Positions 1 to 8,913 of a DNA stretch of 24,742 nucleotides are shown here, in pieces. The first letter of the stretch is position 1, and each line of letters opens with the position of its first letter. Under the pieces are notes generated by a model. The model did not search any database and was not told where the DNA came from. It worked only from the letters and a program-made list of their open reading frames with translations. The position numbers and the translations under genes are program-made. Source of the stretch: Chara braunii (taxonomy: Eukaryota; Streptophyta; Charophyceae; Charales; Characeae); the NCBI GenBank assembly GCA_003427395.1, contig BFEA01000079.1, positions 1,271,428 through 1,296,169 on the forward strand, in the 5' to 3' direction.

Positions 1-152
1 CAACCCCCCCCCCCCAAATTTTCAAATTTTTAATTTTCTTTTGTACAGGGTGGTAGTGGCCAACGCGCAGGCGGGGCGCGCGCGCCCCCGCCTGAGCAGG
101 CAACAGCCGCGGCCGAGGGCGCCACAGAGCACGGGTCAAACTGCACACAACA
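1..152. other. Unassigned leader with C homopolymer
   Basis: The window opens with a run of about 13 cytosines, followed by AT-rich and then very GC-rich sequence (CG-alternating around 75-90). I cannot assign it to a gene. It may be the 5' continuation of the LINE that becomes readable at about 153. Confidence 0.4.
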
Positions 153-245
153 GCGAGACTGGACCTGGACAAACCCTTCACCATGTAGGAGGTGACACAC
201 ACAGTCAAATCTATGGCCTGAGGCAAGTCACCGGGACAGGATGGG
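153..245 (+). pseudogene. LINE ORF2 fragment, pre-RT region (SPGxDG motif)
   Basis: In the frame with codons starting at position 228, this reads LDLDKPFTM, stop, EVTHTVKSMA, stop, GKSPGQDG. It matches the region of LINE ORF2 just before the RT fingers, where a K-S-P-G-x-D-G motif normally precedes a short L-P-x-E-F-Y stretch. The next residues are found on the far side of the 209-bp MITE. With the TTAA counted once, the frame continues as GLKVEFYLKNWAVLG. Two in-frame stops (TAG at 186 and TGA at 219) show decay. Upstream of about 153 I lose the homology. Confidence 0.65.
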
Positions 246-454
246 TTAAACCACCAGTACTTGGCCCAGCTATCGCTGCCAAGCCTGGAATGCCCCTGCG
301 CGCCAATTTTTGCTCAAGTGCCAGGGTACTGTTTCAATTGTTTTTTGACAGGTGCTTCCAGCCATAATGGTCCAGTACCCCGAAGCCCTAAAGGTGCCGC
401 ACATTAACGGGAAAACGCCGCGGCCGATAGCTGGGCCAAGTACTGGTGGTTTAA
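246..454. mobile_element. 209-bp MITE with perfect 30-bp terminal inverted repeats and TTAA target
   Basis: Bases 246-275 and 425-454 are perfect inverted complements over 30 bp, beginning TTAAACCACCAGTACTTGGC. The outermost four bases at each end are TTAA, a palindrome that can be read as the target-site duplication. Counting TTAA once rejoins the LINE codons (GGG TTA AAG GTG GAG TTC), which fixes these boundaries. The 149-bp interior has no coding potential. A TTAA target is known for piggyBac-type and some other DNA transposons, but the terminus ACCACCAGTAC is not the classical piggyBac CCYT end, so I do not name a superfamily. The subterminal right side resembles that of the foldback element ending at 4082 (both contain a TTAACGG-like block), so the two are relatives. 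Confidence 0.88.
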
Positions 455-1555
455 AGGTGGAGTTCTACTTGAAGAATTGGGCAGTTTTGGGGTAGCCACT
501 AGTAGAAGTTTTGTACTACAGGGTGCTATCCAGGGGCAGGCTGGGCAGGGGAATGACACATGGGGTGATAGCAGTAGCAGTACTGTTTAAAAAGGGGGAC
601 ACGTCAGACGTCAGGAACACGTACCCCATTTCTCTCCTGAACGTGTCGTACAAGATGCTCGTGAAATCGTTAGCGCACAGATTGGGTAAAAATACCTGCC
701 AAGGCTAGTGGTAGCCGATCAGGGGGCACTTGTGCAAGGCAGATATATTTTTACCAACATTGTTACATCAATCGAGACGTTGGAGATCATTCAAGAAGAA
801 AACTCAGATATGGCGCCATCGCTGCTGACTTGGAAAAAGCATACACGTCGGCTGACCTTTTGTCCACACTACCCTCAAGGATGAACTTCGGTGCAGGTTT
901 ATGCAACTGGTTCATGGCAATGTGCACTCGCTCGACTTCCGCAGTAATGGTAAACAGACACAGATCACCCGCCTTTCAACTGTCAAGATCACTCGGGCAG
1001 GCCTGCCTGCTAGTTCCCATCCTCTTTGTGCTTCAAATGGAGGTGCTCCTGAACCAGATTCGCAAGCATCCCCATATCAAAGCTCTGTTGCTGGACTAGA
1101 AAAAAGCATACAACAAGGTCGGCTGGCCTTTTGTCCACACTACCCTGAAAAGGCTGAGAGCGTGTCCACACTACCCTGAAAAGGATGAGAGCTTCGACGA
1201 GGGTTTTTCCAAATGGTTCATGGCAAGGTACACTCACTCGACACATCAGCAGTGACGGTAAACGGACACAGATCACCCGCCTTTCAACAGTCAAGATCAC
1301 TCAGGCAGGGCTGCCCGATTGTGCTTCAAATGGAGGTGCTCCTCAACCAGATTCGCAAGCATCCCCATACCGTCACAAATTGCAGAGTAAAAGCTCCCGC
1401 AGGCTACTTGTTTGTGGTCTGCAAAAACTCTGTGGAAGCCTCGTTTGCACTGAAGGAGGTGATGCAAGAGCACACAAGTAATTTGGAAGCTTCCATTTAC
1501 TTGGGAAGTCCACTTTCTTTCTTTCTAAGTTATTTGAGCTAGAGGTGGGATGGGC
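455..1555 (+). pseudogene. LINE reverse transcriptase fragment with duplicated palm
   Basis: The translated pieces read VEFYLKNWAVLG, GMTHGVIAVAVLFKKGD, then a corrupted N-x-R-P block (NTYPISLLNVSYKMLVKS), a stretch corresponding to DQGAFVQGRYIFTN with frameshifts, AADLEKAY (motif A region, about 824-845) and the motif B region SRSLGQACLLVPILFVLQMEVLL (about 980-1045). A second version of motifs A-B follows at 1090-1371. Beyond it, VVCKNSVEASFALKEVMQEH matches the segment that normally follows the YxDD box in these LINEs, but the expected Y-A-D-D is replaced by P-A-G-Y-L-F, so motif C is gone. The fragment stops at the SINE target site. This is LINE RT (RVT_1 type), not a host gene, and several frames must be stitched to read it. 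Confidence 0.8.
824..1371 (+). repeat. Tandem duplication of the LINE RT palm segment
   Basis: Bases 824-1079 and 1090-1371 are two diverged direct copies of the stretch from motif A to just past motif B. Both contain GTCCACACTACCCT, the CACAGATCACCCGCCTTTCAAC block and a GATTCGCAAGCATCCCCATA end. Copy 2 lacks about 16 bases near motif B (GTTCCCATCCTC region) and carries its own 32-33 bp mini-duplication at about 1130-1190. The two copies have independent frame errors, and copy 2 is closer to a normal LINE around motif A (KAYNKVGWPFVHTTLK). Confidence 0.8.
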
Positions 1556-1567
1556 AATGAAGCGAGT

Positions 1568-1749
1568 ACCCAAGAGCCTAGCTCAGTGGGGACCACACCC
1601 ATGAACTGTTGAAATACAGACCAGGTGCTGTGTTCGAATCCAGATGATGGAACTTGACAAGTAAAACCAACTACTAATGAATTGCTTGGGGCCGGTCAGC
1701 TCAATGATAATATCTCAAGGCCGTCGCCCTTTTTTTTTAAAAAAAAAGG
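1568..1749 (+). mobile_element. tRNA-derived SINE with 12-bp target-site duplication
   Basis: The head contains a Pol III A box (TAGCTCAGTGGG, 1579-1590) and a B box (TGTTCGAATCC, 1631-1641). A short unrelated body follows, ending in a T-run then an A-run (about 1731-1747). It is flanked by AATGAAGCGAGT (1556-1567) and AATGAAGCCAGT (1750-1761), a 12-bp direct repeat with one mismatch, as expected for L1-type retroposition. It splits the LINE after the RT. The A/B box spacing and poor stem pairing make this a SINE head and not a functional tRNA. Confidence 0.82.
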
Positions 1750-1761
1750 AATGAAGCCAGT

Positions 1762-2613
1762 GGAAGAGGGTGAGGAGGAGAGACGTTGATTAGCCTACAG
1801 ATTACCGCATCTACGCAAGGCTCGCTGCTCCAGCAAAAATTCGCCGGTCGTCTATGCAGGGCAGCGCCTGGCACTTGTCTTTAGTGGGAAGAGCCTCAGT
1901 TTCAAACTCTGCACTCTACTCAATACTGTGGTTTGTACGCACAATGCGGGAACTAGCAGAAGGGAGTCCTGCCAGCAATCAAGCACCTTGTTGCTCGGTT
2001 ACTATGAAAACCGCAGGCGAAGACCGCTGAGGGCTTCTTGATTAAGATGGCATGGGAGATGCTTACGTTTCGAAGAGAACAGGGAGGCCTACGATTGGTG
2101 GATCCCAAAAGAAAGAACCAGGCTCAGTTGAGATCTTGGAAAGGTAAGGTAGCAGCAGTCCACCGGAAAGAGCACTGGGTCTACCAGAACACACTATGAT
2201 GGCTGAATTGGGACTAAGCAGACCGGAAGATGCATGGCTCTCTGCCTTTGACGCGGTCCTTGATAGGAAGCTAAGCTCAACTTTCTGGGAAACTGTGCGT
2301 AAAGCCTACAAGAATCTGCCTCCGCAAGAACGACCCCCCCCCCCCCCCGCCCCCCGCGCAACAAAAGATAAAGTTTTGGCTCACCAGCTGTTCAAAAATC
2401 CCCACATAGTTGATCAAGAGGGCAGCTGTTTGATGGCTAATGGCAACCCAGCAACATTTGGGCAAACATGGATGAGACGAGAGGTCATCAAAGAGACCTG
2501 TGGTCCCCACTAATGGCAACCCAGCGACATTTGGGCTGGCATGGATGAGACGAGAGGTCATCAAAGAAAACTGTGGTCCCCACTAACTGGGACCTGGACA
2601 CCGTTGGCAGATA
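1762..2613 (+). pseudogene. LINE ORF2 fragment, post-RT region
   Basis: This resumes LINE coding after the SINE. Recognisable blocks are KMAWEMLTFRREQGGLRLVD (around 2045-2105), a GKVAAVHRKEHWVYQNT segment, MAELGLSRPEDAWLSAFDAV (2199-2260), FWETVRKAYKNLPP and a C-rich/P-rich slip region at 2332-2352. The stretch NGNPATFG(Q/L)..WMRREVIKE is present twice in a row (about 2438-2513 and 2512-2583), a local tandem duplication of about 74 bp. The C homopolymer and several stops break the frame. The last codons before the foldback insertion read TWTPLADI and continue at 4083 as KVQLAGLHDMW. Confidence 0.7.
2438..2583 (+). repeat. About 74-bp tandem duplication inside the LINE
   Basis: The sequence AATGGCAACCCAGC(A/G)ACATTTGGGC.. 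GGATGAGACGAGAGGTCATCAAAGA..CTGTGGTCCCCACTAA occurs twice in direct tandem with few differences. It duplicates one block of the LINE post-RT protein (ATFG...WMRREVIKE...GPH). Confidence 0.8.
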
Positions 2614-2845
2614 TTAAACCACCAGTACCTAGCGGTTGTTCAGGCCCGACCCTCGCGCGACCCATATGCTGAGACATGCCGAGCCTCGAGCGACCAGAAG
2701 CGAACGGTACCCAGTAGTGGCATCGTTTGATTTCATGAAGAAAAAAAAAAACACAAAAAAGAGGGAAAAAATACAAGCGGTATTTCGTTCTCAAAAACAA
2801 AAAGAGAAAAAAAAAAGTACAAAACGGATCCTAGAGTTGTCCACG

Positions 2846-2848
<3 letters not shown>

Positions 2849-2885
<37 letters not shown>
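2849..2885. repeat. (AG)n microsatellite, outer left arm of foldback
   Basis: Uninterrupted AG dinucleotides. Its flank on the right (AACACTGTCCATTGCACTTCC) is the inverted match of the flank of the CT tract at 3814-3836. Confidence 0.95.
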
Positions 2886-2887
<2 letters not shown>

Positions 2888-3080
2888 ACTGTCCATTGCA
2901 CTTCCAATTTGCGAAACGCGAATGAATCTACTCACGTTCTCGGGGAGAGTCATTCACACTTGGCACAAATCGAGAGTGGCAGGCGACACTCTACAAGAGT
3001 ACAAAAGGAGAATGGATCGTGCCGCGTTCTCGCCAAAGATTCATTCTCATTTAGCACACAATGAATGCACTACGGCAATC

Positions 3081-3084
<4 letters not shown>

Positions 3085-3151
<67 letters not shown>
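3085..3151. repeat. (AG)n microsatellite, inner left arm of foldback
   Basis: About 67 bases of uninterrupted AG, the inner left arm. It is mirrored by the CT tract at 3521-3581. Confidence 0.95.
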
Positions 3152-3153
<2 letters not shown>

Positions 3154-3517
3154 ATATTGACGAGTTTGCTATGGCGCAGCAAATGCGCCAGAGCGAGTAT
3201 CCCGGCGAGTTTGCTGCGCCACAGCGTGACCGCCGGGGTGCTCTCTCTCTCTCTGATGCTACTCTCCATATTTGCAAAACGAGAGTGAATCCCCCACGAG
3301 AACGCGAGTAGATTCATTCGCGTATTGCACATTGGAAACACAGCGGGCAGTACTCTCTCTCTCTCTCTGACAGGGACCATCTTGACGAGTTTGCTGCACC
3401 ACTCTCTCTCTCTCTCTCTCTCTGACAGGGACCATCTTGACGAGTTTGCTGCGGTGCAGCAAACACGCCAGAGCGAGCATCCCGGCGAGAATGTGGCGCC
3501 ACAGCGTGACTGCCGGG

Positions 3518-3520
<3 letters not shown>
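3152..3520 (+). repeat. Direct repeats in the foldback centre
   Basis: A block starting ACCAT(A/C)TTGACGAGTTTGCT and ending with GCGTGAC(C/T)GCCGGG occurs at 3152-3240 and again at about 3431-3518. A shortened copy lies at 3377-3410. CT runs (3241-3254, 3353-3368, 3412-3423) separate the copies. This suggests unequal exchange or slippage anchored on the dinucleotide tracts. Confidence 0.75.
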
Positions 3521-3600
<80 letters not shown>

Positions 3601-3606
3601 CTATCT
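3521..3606. repeat. (CT)n then (CTAT)n microsatellite, inner right arm
   Basis: About 60 bases of CT pass into about six CTAT tetranucleotides before unique sequence resumes (CGCTCTTTTGC). Confidence 0.95.
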
Positions 3607-3813
3607 CGCTCTTTTGCTACTCTCCATATATGCGAAATGAGAATGAATCTTCCGCGAGAATGCAGCAAGATCCATTGTCATTTTGCACATTTCTATAGCT
3701 GAGGCCTCCCGCTACTCTTTGTATGTGCAACACTGCAAAGTGAGAATGAATCTCCCACAAGAACACGAGTAGATTCATTCATGTTTTACACCTTGGAAGT
3801 GCAACGGGCAGTA

Positions 3814-3836
3814 CTCTCTCTCTCTCTCTCTCTCTC
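3814..3836. repeat. (CT)n microsatellite, outer right arm
   Basis: CT dinucleotides preceded by GGAAGTGCAACGGGCAGTA, the inverted counterpart of the sequence after the AG tract at 2849-2885. Confidence 0.9.
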
Positions 3837-4082
3837 GTTATTTCTTTCTTTGTTTCTTTTTTTTTTTTCCTTTTTCTGTTCTTATTTGAGAAAGCCGAAT
3901 GTAGGTCCTTTCATTGTTTTTCTTTTCTTCTTTGTTTTTCGCCGAGACAAGTGCCCGAACCTGAAGCGACCGCCCTCCAGAATGAGGCACTACCGGGCGT
4001 TCACCTCCCCCGACCCCTGAAGCTGCGGCGCGTTAACGGCCGCGAGCTTTTTTTTTAGCTGAGCGAGGTACTGGTGGTTTAA

Positions 4083-5115
4083 GGTGCAGTTGGCAGGCCT
4101 GCACGACATGTGGTCAAACTGGCAGCAAGTTATCGATGCGATTCCTCAGGAATGGAAAGTGACCCTGCGTCCTGAAGAGGTCGATCCAGTCAGTACATGG
4201 TACTTGGCTAACGAGGAGCCTGCAGCTAACGAGTAATCCCGGGTCTGGAGAGTAAAGCAGATCATACCCAACGGCTTTCGCAGAATTAAAAAATGGAAAC
4301 GCCACCCTGCCTCCAATAAACTACAGCTGCGGAACGAAGAAGCTACACGCTGGGATGGGGAACCCCCCCTCAGATCAGGGTGGTGGTGGAATTGAAGAAG
4401 GCAAAGAAAACGGTCGGGACGCTAAGTTGGCTGGGCACGGCGACAGTGGAACAACTCTCCAGGGACCCGAAGGGAAGCCAAATCAGGGAGAAACCTCAGT
4501 GATCTCACTACTTGACCATACGGTAAAAAAGGGTATACACTATCGGAAAAGTCCTACGAAGAGCACCTGCCGCAGTTGCAGTGTCCAGACCGTCCGCACG
4601 AAAGGTCTGTCCGAGTGTAAGCCCCAGTTCGAAAAGGTCTGGACAATCCTAAATTATCTTCCAGATGGAAAGCAGGTCAGCATTCTGTGGATGTTCCCTC
4701 TCATGGTAACCCCTTCAGCAGTGTGGTTATTGAACAAGGGGACGAACGTGGGCCTGAAAATGCTCCAGGTGCAGCTGGCCCTTGGAAACTACAGGACATC
4801 TGTGGTGAGAATGTCCAGCCTCCAAGAGGATATGGAAGTGGTGGGAGTACCACTGGGAGAATATGGATGAGCGCTGGGCCCTACTGGGCTTTTTGCCAGA
4901 AGAGTACCAAGGTACGAAAGGTTGGGGTTATGTGGCACACGCGATAAGGCGCCGAATCTGCGATCTGGACTGACAGAAACAGAGCTCGGTTTCAGAACCG
5001 GCCCGTCAGATAAAGAGATCAAATGTCTCGTAAAGAAGGGCGTGAAACAGGCAATCTGGGTAATCTGGGTAGCCTGGAGGAGAAAGACAGGCAGGGAAAG
5101 GCAGAAACGACAGCT
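4083..5115 (+). pseudogene. LINE ORF2 C-terminal fragment with CCHC zinc knuckle
   Basis: Directly after the foldback the LINE reads KVQLAGLHDMWSNWQQVIDA, IPQEWK.TLRPEEVDPVSTWY, then VWRVKQIIPNGFRRIKKWKR. After frame changes, 4761-4814 encodes a C-X2-C-X8-H-X4-C knuckle (CSRC...H....C, with a TGA replacing a Trp codon inside it). It is followed by KRIWKWWEYHWENMDERWAL, LGFLPEEYQG and GWGYVAHAIRRRICDLDW (to about 4970), and later by GVKQAIWVIWVAWRRKTGRE (about 5040-5100). A cysteine/histidine knuckle followed by a Trp-rich helix region is the usual C-terminus of L1-type ORF2 proteins (zf-RVT-like). Multiple stops and frame changes make it non-functional. The 3' limit is a guess based on where protein similarity fades. 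Confidence 0.72.
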
Positions 5116-6144
5116 TTATTCGTTCTTGCTGACAGGGGGAGGGGGAATCGGCAACTGGCTGCCGTTCACAGCTCGAGAGGTCTCATTTTGGGACCGTGCA
5201 TCAGAGAGGTCTCATTTTGGGGCCGTGGATCAGAGCAGAGGGGTGACAGAGTAGGCTGACAAAAAGGGGGGGGAACGATTAGTTAAGAGCACAGAAGACA
5301 CCAGAGCACTCGGTTTGTTAGGGGGAGGCTAGAGAGGGCTTAGCATAGATTAGCATAGGTCAGTCGAGCCTTAGGCTAGTGTAGATAAAGTGAGCGGGCT
5401 AGAAAAGATGAGCTGTGAACCAGGGCACTCGGTCAGTAGGGATGCAGTAGTGCAATAGGAGAGCAACCTGGGAATAAGGAGCCAGAGTTCCACTGGGCGG
5501 ACGAGTAGTAGAGACTAGTTAGGGAAGTGTTCTGTTCGAACAGTGAGAAAGCGTTAAGGAAAATTTGCTATAGAAGAAAGAAAGTGAATGTGATTGGTCT
5601 TGGTTCTGCCAGGCTTGATACGAGGTACGTAATGAGAGGGGAAGTAATGCAGGCTGTGTCGAGATATTGGGGACATTTTGGGCGAGCACCACTCGTAAAC
5701 TGCACTGGGTGAAGCTGCCAGGATAACCCCGGGTTGAAATGTGAGGTCCCCGGCCTCAATTTCAATTAGAAGAGAGCAACCAACAAAAAAAAAATCGTGA
5801 CGCGCGGCAGAGTCCGAACTGCGAGTTGGTAGTAGAACAGAAAGTGGGGAGAGTAGCGAAGTACGGGTTCTTTTTGGATGTGGTTCCCACGCAGGCCTTT
5901 CTCTCACTCGGGTCTCTATTCTGACGGCACCTATGACGCGGGGGAAGACGGTATAGTCCTGAGTAGGCTTCTTGCTTCTGAATCAGTATGTCTATTCTGT
6001 CTCTGCACTTTCTCTTGAAACTTGTCTGAACGGTAGCGAATCTAGCGATACCTCATTTTCTGGTCTTGATGAATCTGGCTGTACTGGCACCCGTTTCTAA
6101 TGATTATCATACCTACCGTTTGGTTGCGCACGGCACTTCGGGGG

Positions 6145-6149
<5 letters not shown>
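5116..6149. other. No gene seen; purine-rich intergenic sequence
   Basis: Possible LINE 3' UTR remnant, followed by purine-rich sequence with many TAG-containing short words (5280-5540) and an A9-10 run at about 5785-5794. No supported coding frame, RNA gene or element boundary was found. Confidence 0.5.
5175..5233 (+). repeat. 29-bp direct tandem repeat (two copies)
   Basis: GAGAGGTCTCATTTTGGG(A/G)CCGTG(C/G)ATCA occurs at 5175 and again at 5204, with two or three differences. Confidence 0.85.
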
Positions 6150-6235
<86 letters not shown>

Positions 6236-6350
6236 GGTCGTTGTGATGAGTTCGACACTTGTGCTTCGCAAATTGGGTTCGGGAGACTAAACTTCCCTTC
6301 CAGCTCCAATTCCATAATTACCGACATATACGTCGTCAAGGTCACCAATG

Positions 6351-6416
<66 letters not shown>

Positions 6417-6537
6417 ATGGTCGTTGTGACGAGTTCGACACTTGTGCTTCGCAAATTGGGTTCGGGAGACCAAACTTCCCTTTCAGCTCCAATTCCGTCA
6501 TTACCGACATATACGTCGTCAAGGTCCCCGATGCAGA
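6150..6537 (+). repeat. Two-copy 183-bp repeat, each copy led by a CT tract
   Basis: A (CT)n tract (6150-6232) is followed by a unique block of about 122 bp (6232-6354). Then a second tract, (CT)n passing into (CA)n (6359-6416), is followed by a near-identical block (6415-6537). Both blocks start CAATGGTCGTTGTGA(T/C)GAGTTC and end with CGACATATACGTCGTCAAGG. The repeat unit therefore includes a microsatellite plus unique sequence. Open frames here have no family resemblance. Confidence 0.9.
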
Positions 6538-7138
6538 GATTTGCCAGTCATCGACTCGGACGATTGGCTGCACCACTTGCGGCTAACATACACCCTCTAA
6601 TCGTTGATCTCATGAATGAGATCCACCACCTACTCACGATCCCTTACTGCTTGATCGCGCGACAACACAAGTTATCAGTCTGCGCATGGGCCCACAGTTA
6701 TATTGCCTTATCCTGTTTGTTGTCTTTTCTAAACAACGCAGAGGACGTCCACTCGCTCCTCGTGAAGCCAAACAGACCAGTTCGCTAGATGACCGACAGT
6801 TTCACATTCCGTTTCGTATATTCAGCACACTCATATGTGCGCTCGTAGCTCTCAAGTGTTCGAGAGTACCACAGGAGATCATGACACACAGTCGGTTCAC
6901 TTGCCCGCCCTCAGGACCTTTCGCAGATGCAGATGCACAGAACTAAGATGACGCATTCTCGATCACAGAAAACAGTCACTCCCATTTTCGAAACACCTTC
7001 AGAGCAGAATTAGATTTTGCAAAACAATTACGTAACAATTCAGTCTAACAGAGTAGGGGATTTTAAAACAGACGCTTCACTAAAAAGCAACACACTGCTT
7101 TCGTCGTCATATACAAAGGAACACACCGCAACGTTTGG
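6538..7138. other. No gene seen
   Basis: Mixed-composition sequence with no recognisable protein, RNA or repeat. The short open frames have no recognisable motifs. Confidence 0.5.
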
Positions 7139-7910
7139 AAGTCACAACGTAGCCGCAGCTAAACTGGTTCATCACATCAATCGAAAATTTGTGAAAAATG
7201 GGACGCACCATTCGGTTTTCAAGTCGCAATACGTGGTCGTAGCTAAACGCCTCCATCGCACCAATTGAAACTTTTGAAAATCATTTAGCCGGGGGACACC
7301 GAACAACGGCAAGTGACAATCACGCTCAGACCAGGGGGAGATCGGACACCATACGAATGACAATCACACGCTTCTCAGACCATCACCGCCATACTGCTCC
7401 ATTATGTCATCAAATTTGGACAGCGAGGACAGGTGACAATCACGCGCTCACACCCTCACCGTTATGGATACCAAGACAAAGTTGTTCATCTCTGCCGCGC
7501 GAACCAATGCAGCAATCCCCTTGATCCTCTCCCTCCTCTAACCGTCCAACCAGATCGTCACACATAGCAGCCACAGGGTTCAATGAGTCTACCAACGGTG
7601 GCAAACAGATGTACTATCGTAATGATAAAAAGGGACATGCGAAGTCGCCTTCACACTCCATTACATCAATTCAAGATTTGAAAAATTTACTACCCGGGGC
7701 CACTAGCTCGGACAAGATAATTTGGGCCGCGAACCAATCCATAAACCCAAGCCCACTGTCTATCTGCTGCTGTCTCTCTGCCTCCGATTACCGTACAACC
7801 ATTTGTCGTCAAATACAACGACAACGGGGATCTACGTTCACCAACGGAGGCAAACAGATGCACTATCGTGATGATAAAATGGGAAATGCGAAGTAGCCTT
7901 CACAATAAAC
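7139..7910 (+). repeat. Cluster of diverged short direct repeats
   Basis: Three families are visible. An 82-bp period pair starts AAGTC(A/G)CAA at 7139 and 7221 and shares GTAGCTAAAC-like and ATC(A/G)..CCAAT-like words. The motif TGACAATCAC(A/G)CGCTC recurs near 7314, 7358 and 7433. A block reading ACCAACGG(T/A)GGCAAACAGATG(T/C)ACTATCGT.ATGATAAAA..GG.(A/C)ATGCGAAGT occurs near 7590-7650 and 7839-7894. The region looks like old tandem duplications at several scales; no gene is supported. Confidence 0.65.
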
Positions 7911-8909
7911 AAGGCCGGGACGACCGGTAGAAAGGGCCTCCCATTGTCACCATACACCAGCTATACGTCACCATGTGTTCTAATCACGCACTCAGTCAGG
8001 AGGGCGCGGCAGATACATACAACCTCGCGGCAATGGGGGAAAAACCCACCACCCTGCCCCCCTTCCTACCTGACGACCACCAATCTGAAGGAGTGCAATC
8101 ACGTAAGAGTCTCTATTGAGGCATGAAACGAGCCGACGACCAGCCTTTACCCAAGGGCTCTCTTCTCCCCATCATGGACTATCCTCAACTCGCTGCTTCG
8201 GCCTCTGCCGTCTTTGCCCCACACTCTCAGGCGAATGAAGGGAAACACTCGCGCGGTAGTGTTCCACAAGAAACACGACGAAGAAAGTACAGATAGCACT
8301 GCCTTTGCCACGCCGCAATTCTCCGTGAATCTAACGAGTTAATTAATTCACAGCGGACCCCAACCAGAAAACCTCCCCTGTTGGAAGAGTCCCTCGCTAG
8401 GTGCGCAGGACAGATTCTCTCCAAGCATCAACATGTGACCCGACGGAGCGAGCGTTGCCATTCTACACAGCAAGAACGACTGACATCTTGAGCTACATCC
8501 CTAAGATGCAGATGGAAACTGACGCGTTCAAAGAAAGAGATGACGAGAGAAGATGACCGAATTTGCCACACGCATCTCTGCACGGAAAAGCGTGCTCACG
8601 TACATACTCGCTGTAATGAGAAGCCTGAAGTGCGTAGGAGACCATGCGGAGCAGAGAAAACCACTCAAAGGCAAGAACTTCTGGGAAGACTTGTTCATGG
8701 CAGAACTCCTGCCAGTACGCGAAGAAAACTAAATGTAATCCCCAGAGACTTCCCAAAAAAACACAGAAAACAGAAAGAGAAGAACTAGCTTCCACAAAGA
8801 ATAATGAGGCGTACAATTCAACTAGAAACGAGAAGACCACCCCGCACATGGGGGGGGGGGGGAAATGGTCAATTCGGGGTTATGCTCTTCGTCAACGAGG
8901 CTAACCCCT

Positions 8910-8913
<4 letters not shown>
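7911..8913. other. No gene seen; downstream flank of the ADP/ATP carrier
   Basis: No recognisable coding or RNA feature. Near its end there is a G12 homopolymer (8850-8861). Because the carrier is on the minus strand, this is the far 3' flank of that gene; I could not place a polyadenylation signal with confidence. Confidence 0.5.

Larger units (their letters stand above)
2614..4082. mobile_element. 1.47-kb TTAA/TIR foldback element with GA and CT arms
   Basis: The termini are inverted copies of TTAAACCACCAGTACCT (2614-2630 and 4066-4082) and match the outer part of the 209-bp MITE. Taking TTAA as the target duplication rejoins the LINE codons as GAT ATT AAG GTG CAG. The interior is largely self-complementary. 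The (GA)n tracts at 2849-2885 and 3085-3151 on the left face (CT)n tracts at 3814-3836 and 3521-3581 on the right. The unique blocks between them are inverted matches: 2886-2950 against about 3730-3813, and 3005-3050 against about 3625-3685. The centre (about 3152-3520) holds direct repeats of an ACCAT.TTGACGAGTTTGCTG block. No transposase-like protein is visible, so it is non-autonomous. The short open frames inside come from the dinucleotide tracts. Confidence 0.82.
153..5115 (+). mobile_element. Degenerate L1/Tx1-like LINE, interrupted by three insertions
   Basis: This is the composite span of one non-LTR retrotransposon copy, read in four pieces: 153-245, 455-1555, 1762-2613 and 4083-5115. 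In order they show an SPGQDG motif, a KKGD...PISLLNVSYK block, RT palm motifs (duplicated), a post-RT thumb-like GGLRLVDP segment, a TWY region and a C-terminal CX2CX8HX4C zinc knuckle followed by a Trp-rich tail. That order and those motifs are typical of L1/Tx1-type ORF2 proteins. Premature stops, frameshifts, the palm duplication and a degraded YxDD show that it is dead. No upstream APE endonuclease is visible, so the copy is 5'-truncated or begins outside the window. The insertions are a TTAA/TIR MITE, a SINE and a TTAA/TIR foldback. The exact 3' end is not marked by a poly-A or target-site duplication that I can see. Confidence 0.8.

Noticed and set aside
246-454. Assignment to the piggyBac superfamily
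   Set aside because: The TTAA target fits, but the terminal sequence lacks the usual piggyBac end and no transposase is present, so the superfamily is left open.
2850-3840. Arg-Glu and Ser-Leu repeat proteins across the GA/CT tracts
   Set aside because: These are translations of dinucleotide repeats inside the foldback. Every such tract in the window (also near 6150, 6360, 8914, 14778) gives the same artefact on both strands.
6066-6946. Protein-coding gene around the duplicated 183-bp unit
   Set aside because: Open frames are short, run through CT/CA tracts and lack recognisable motifs. The region is better explained as repeat.
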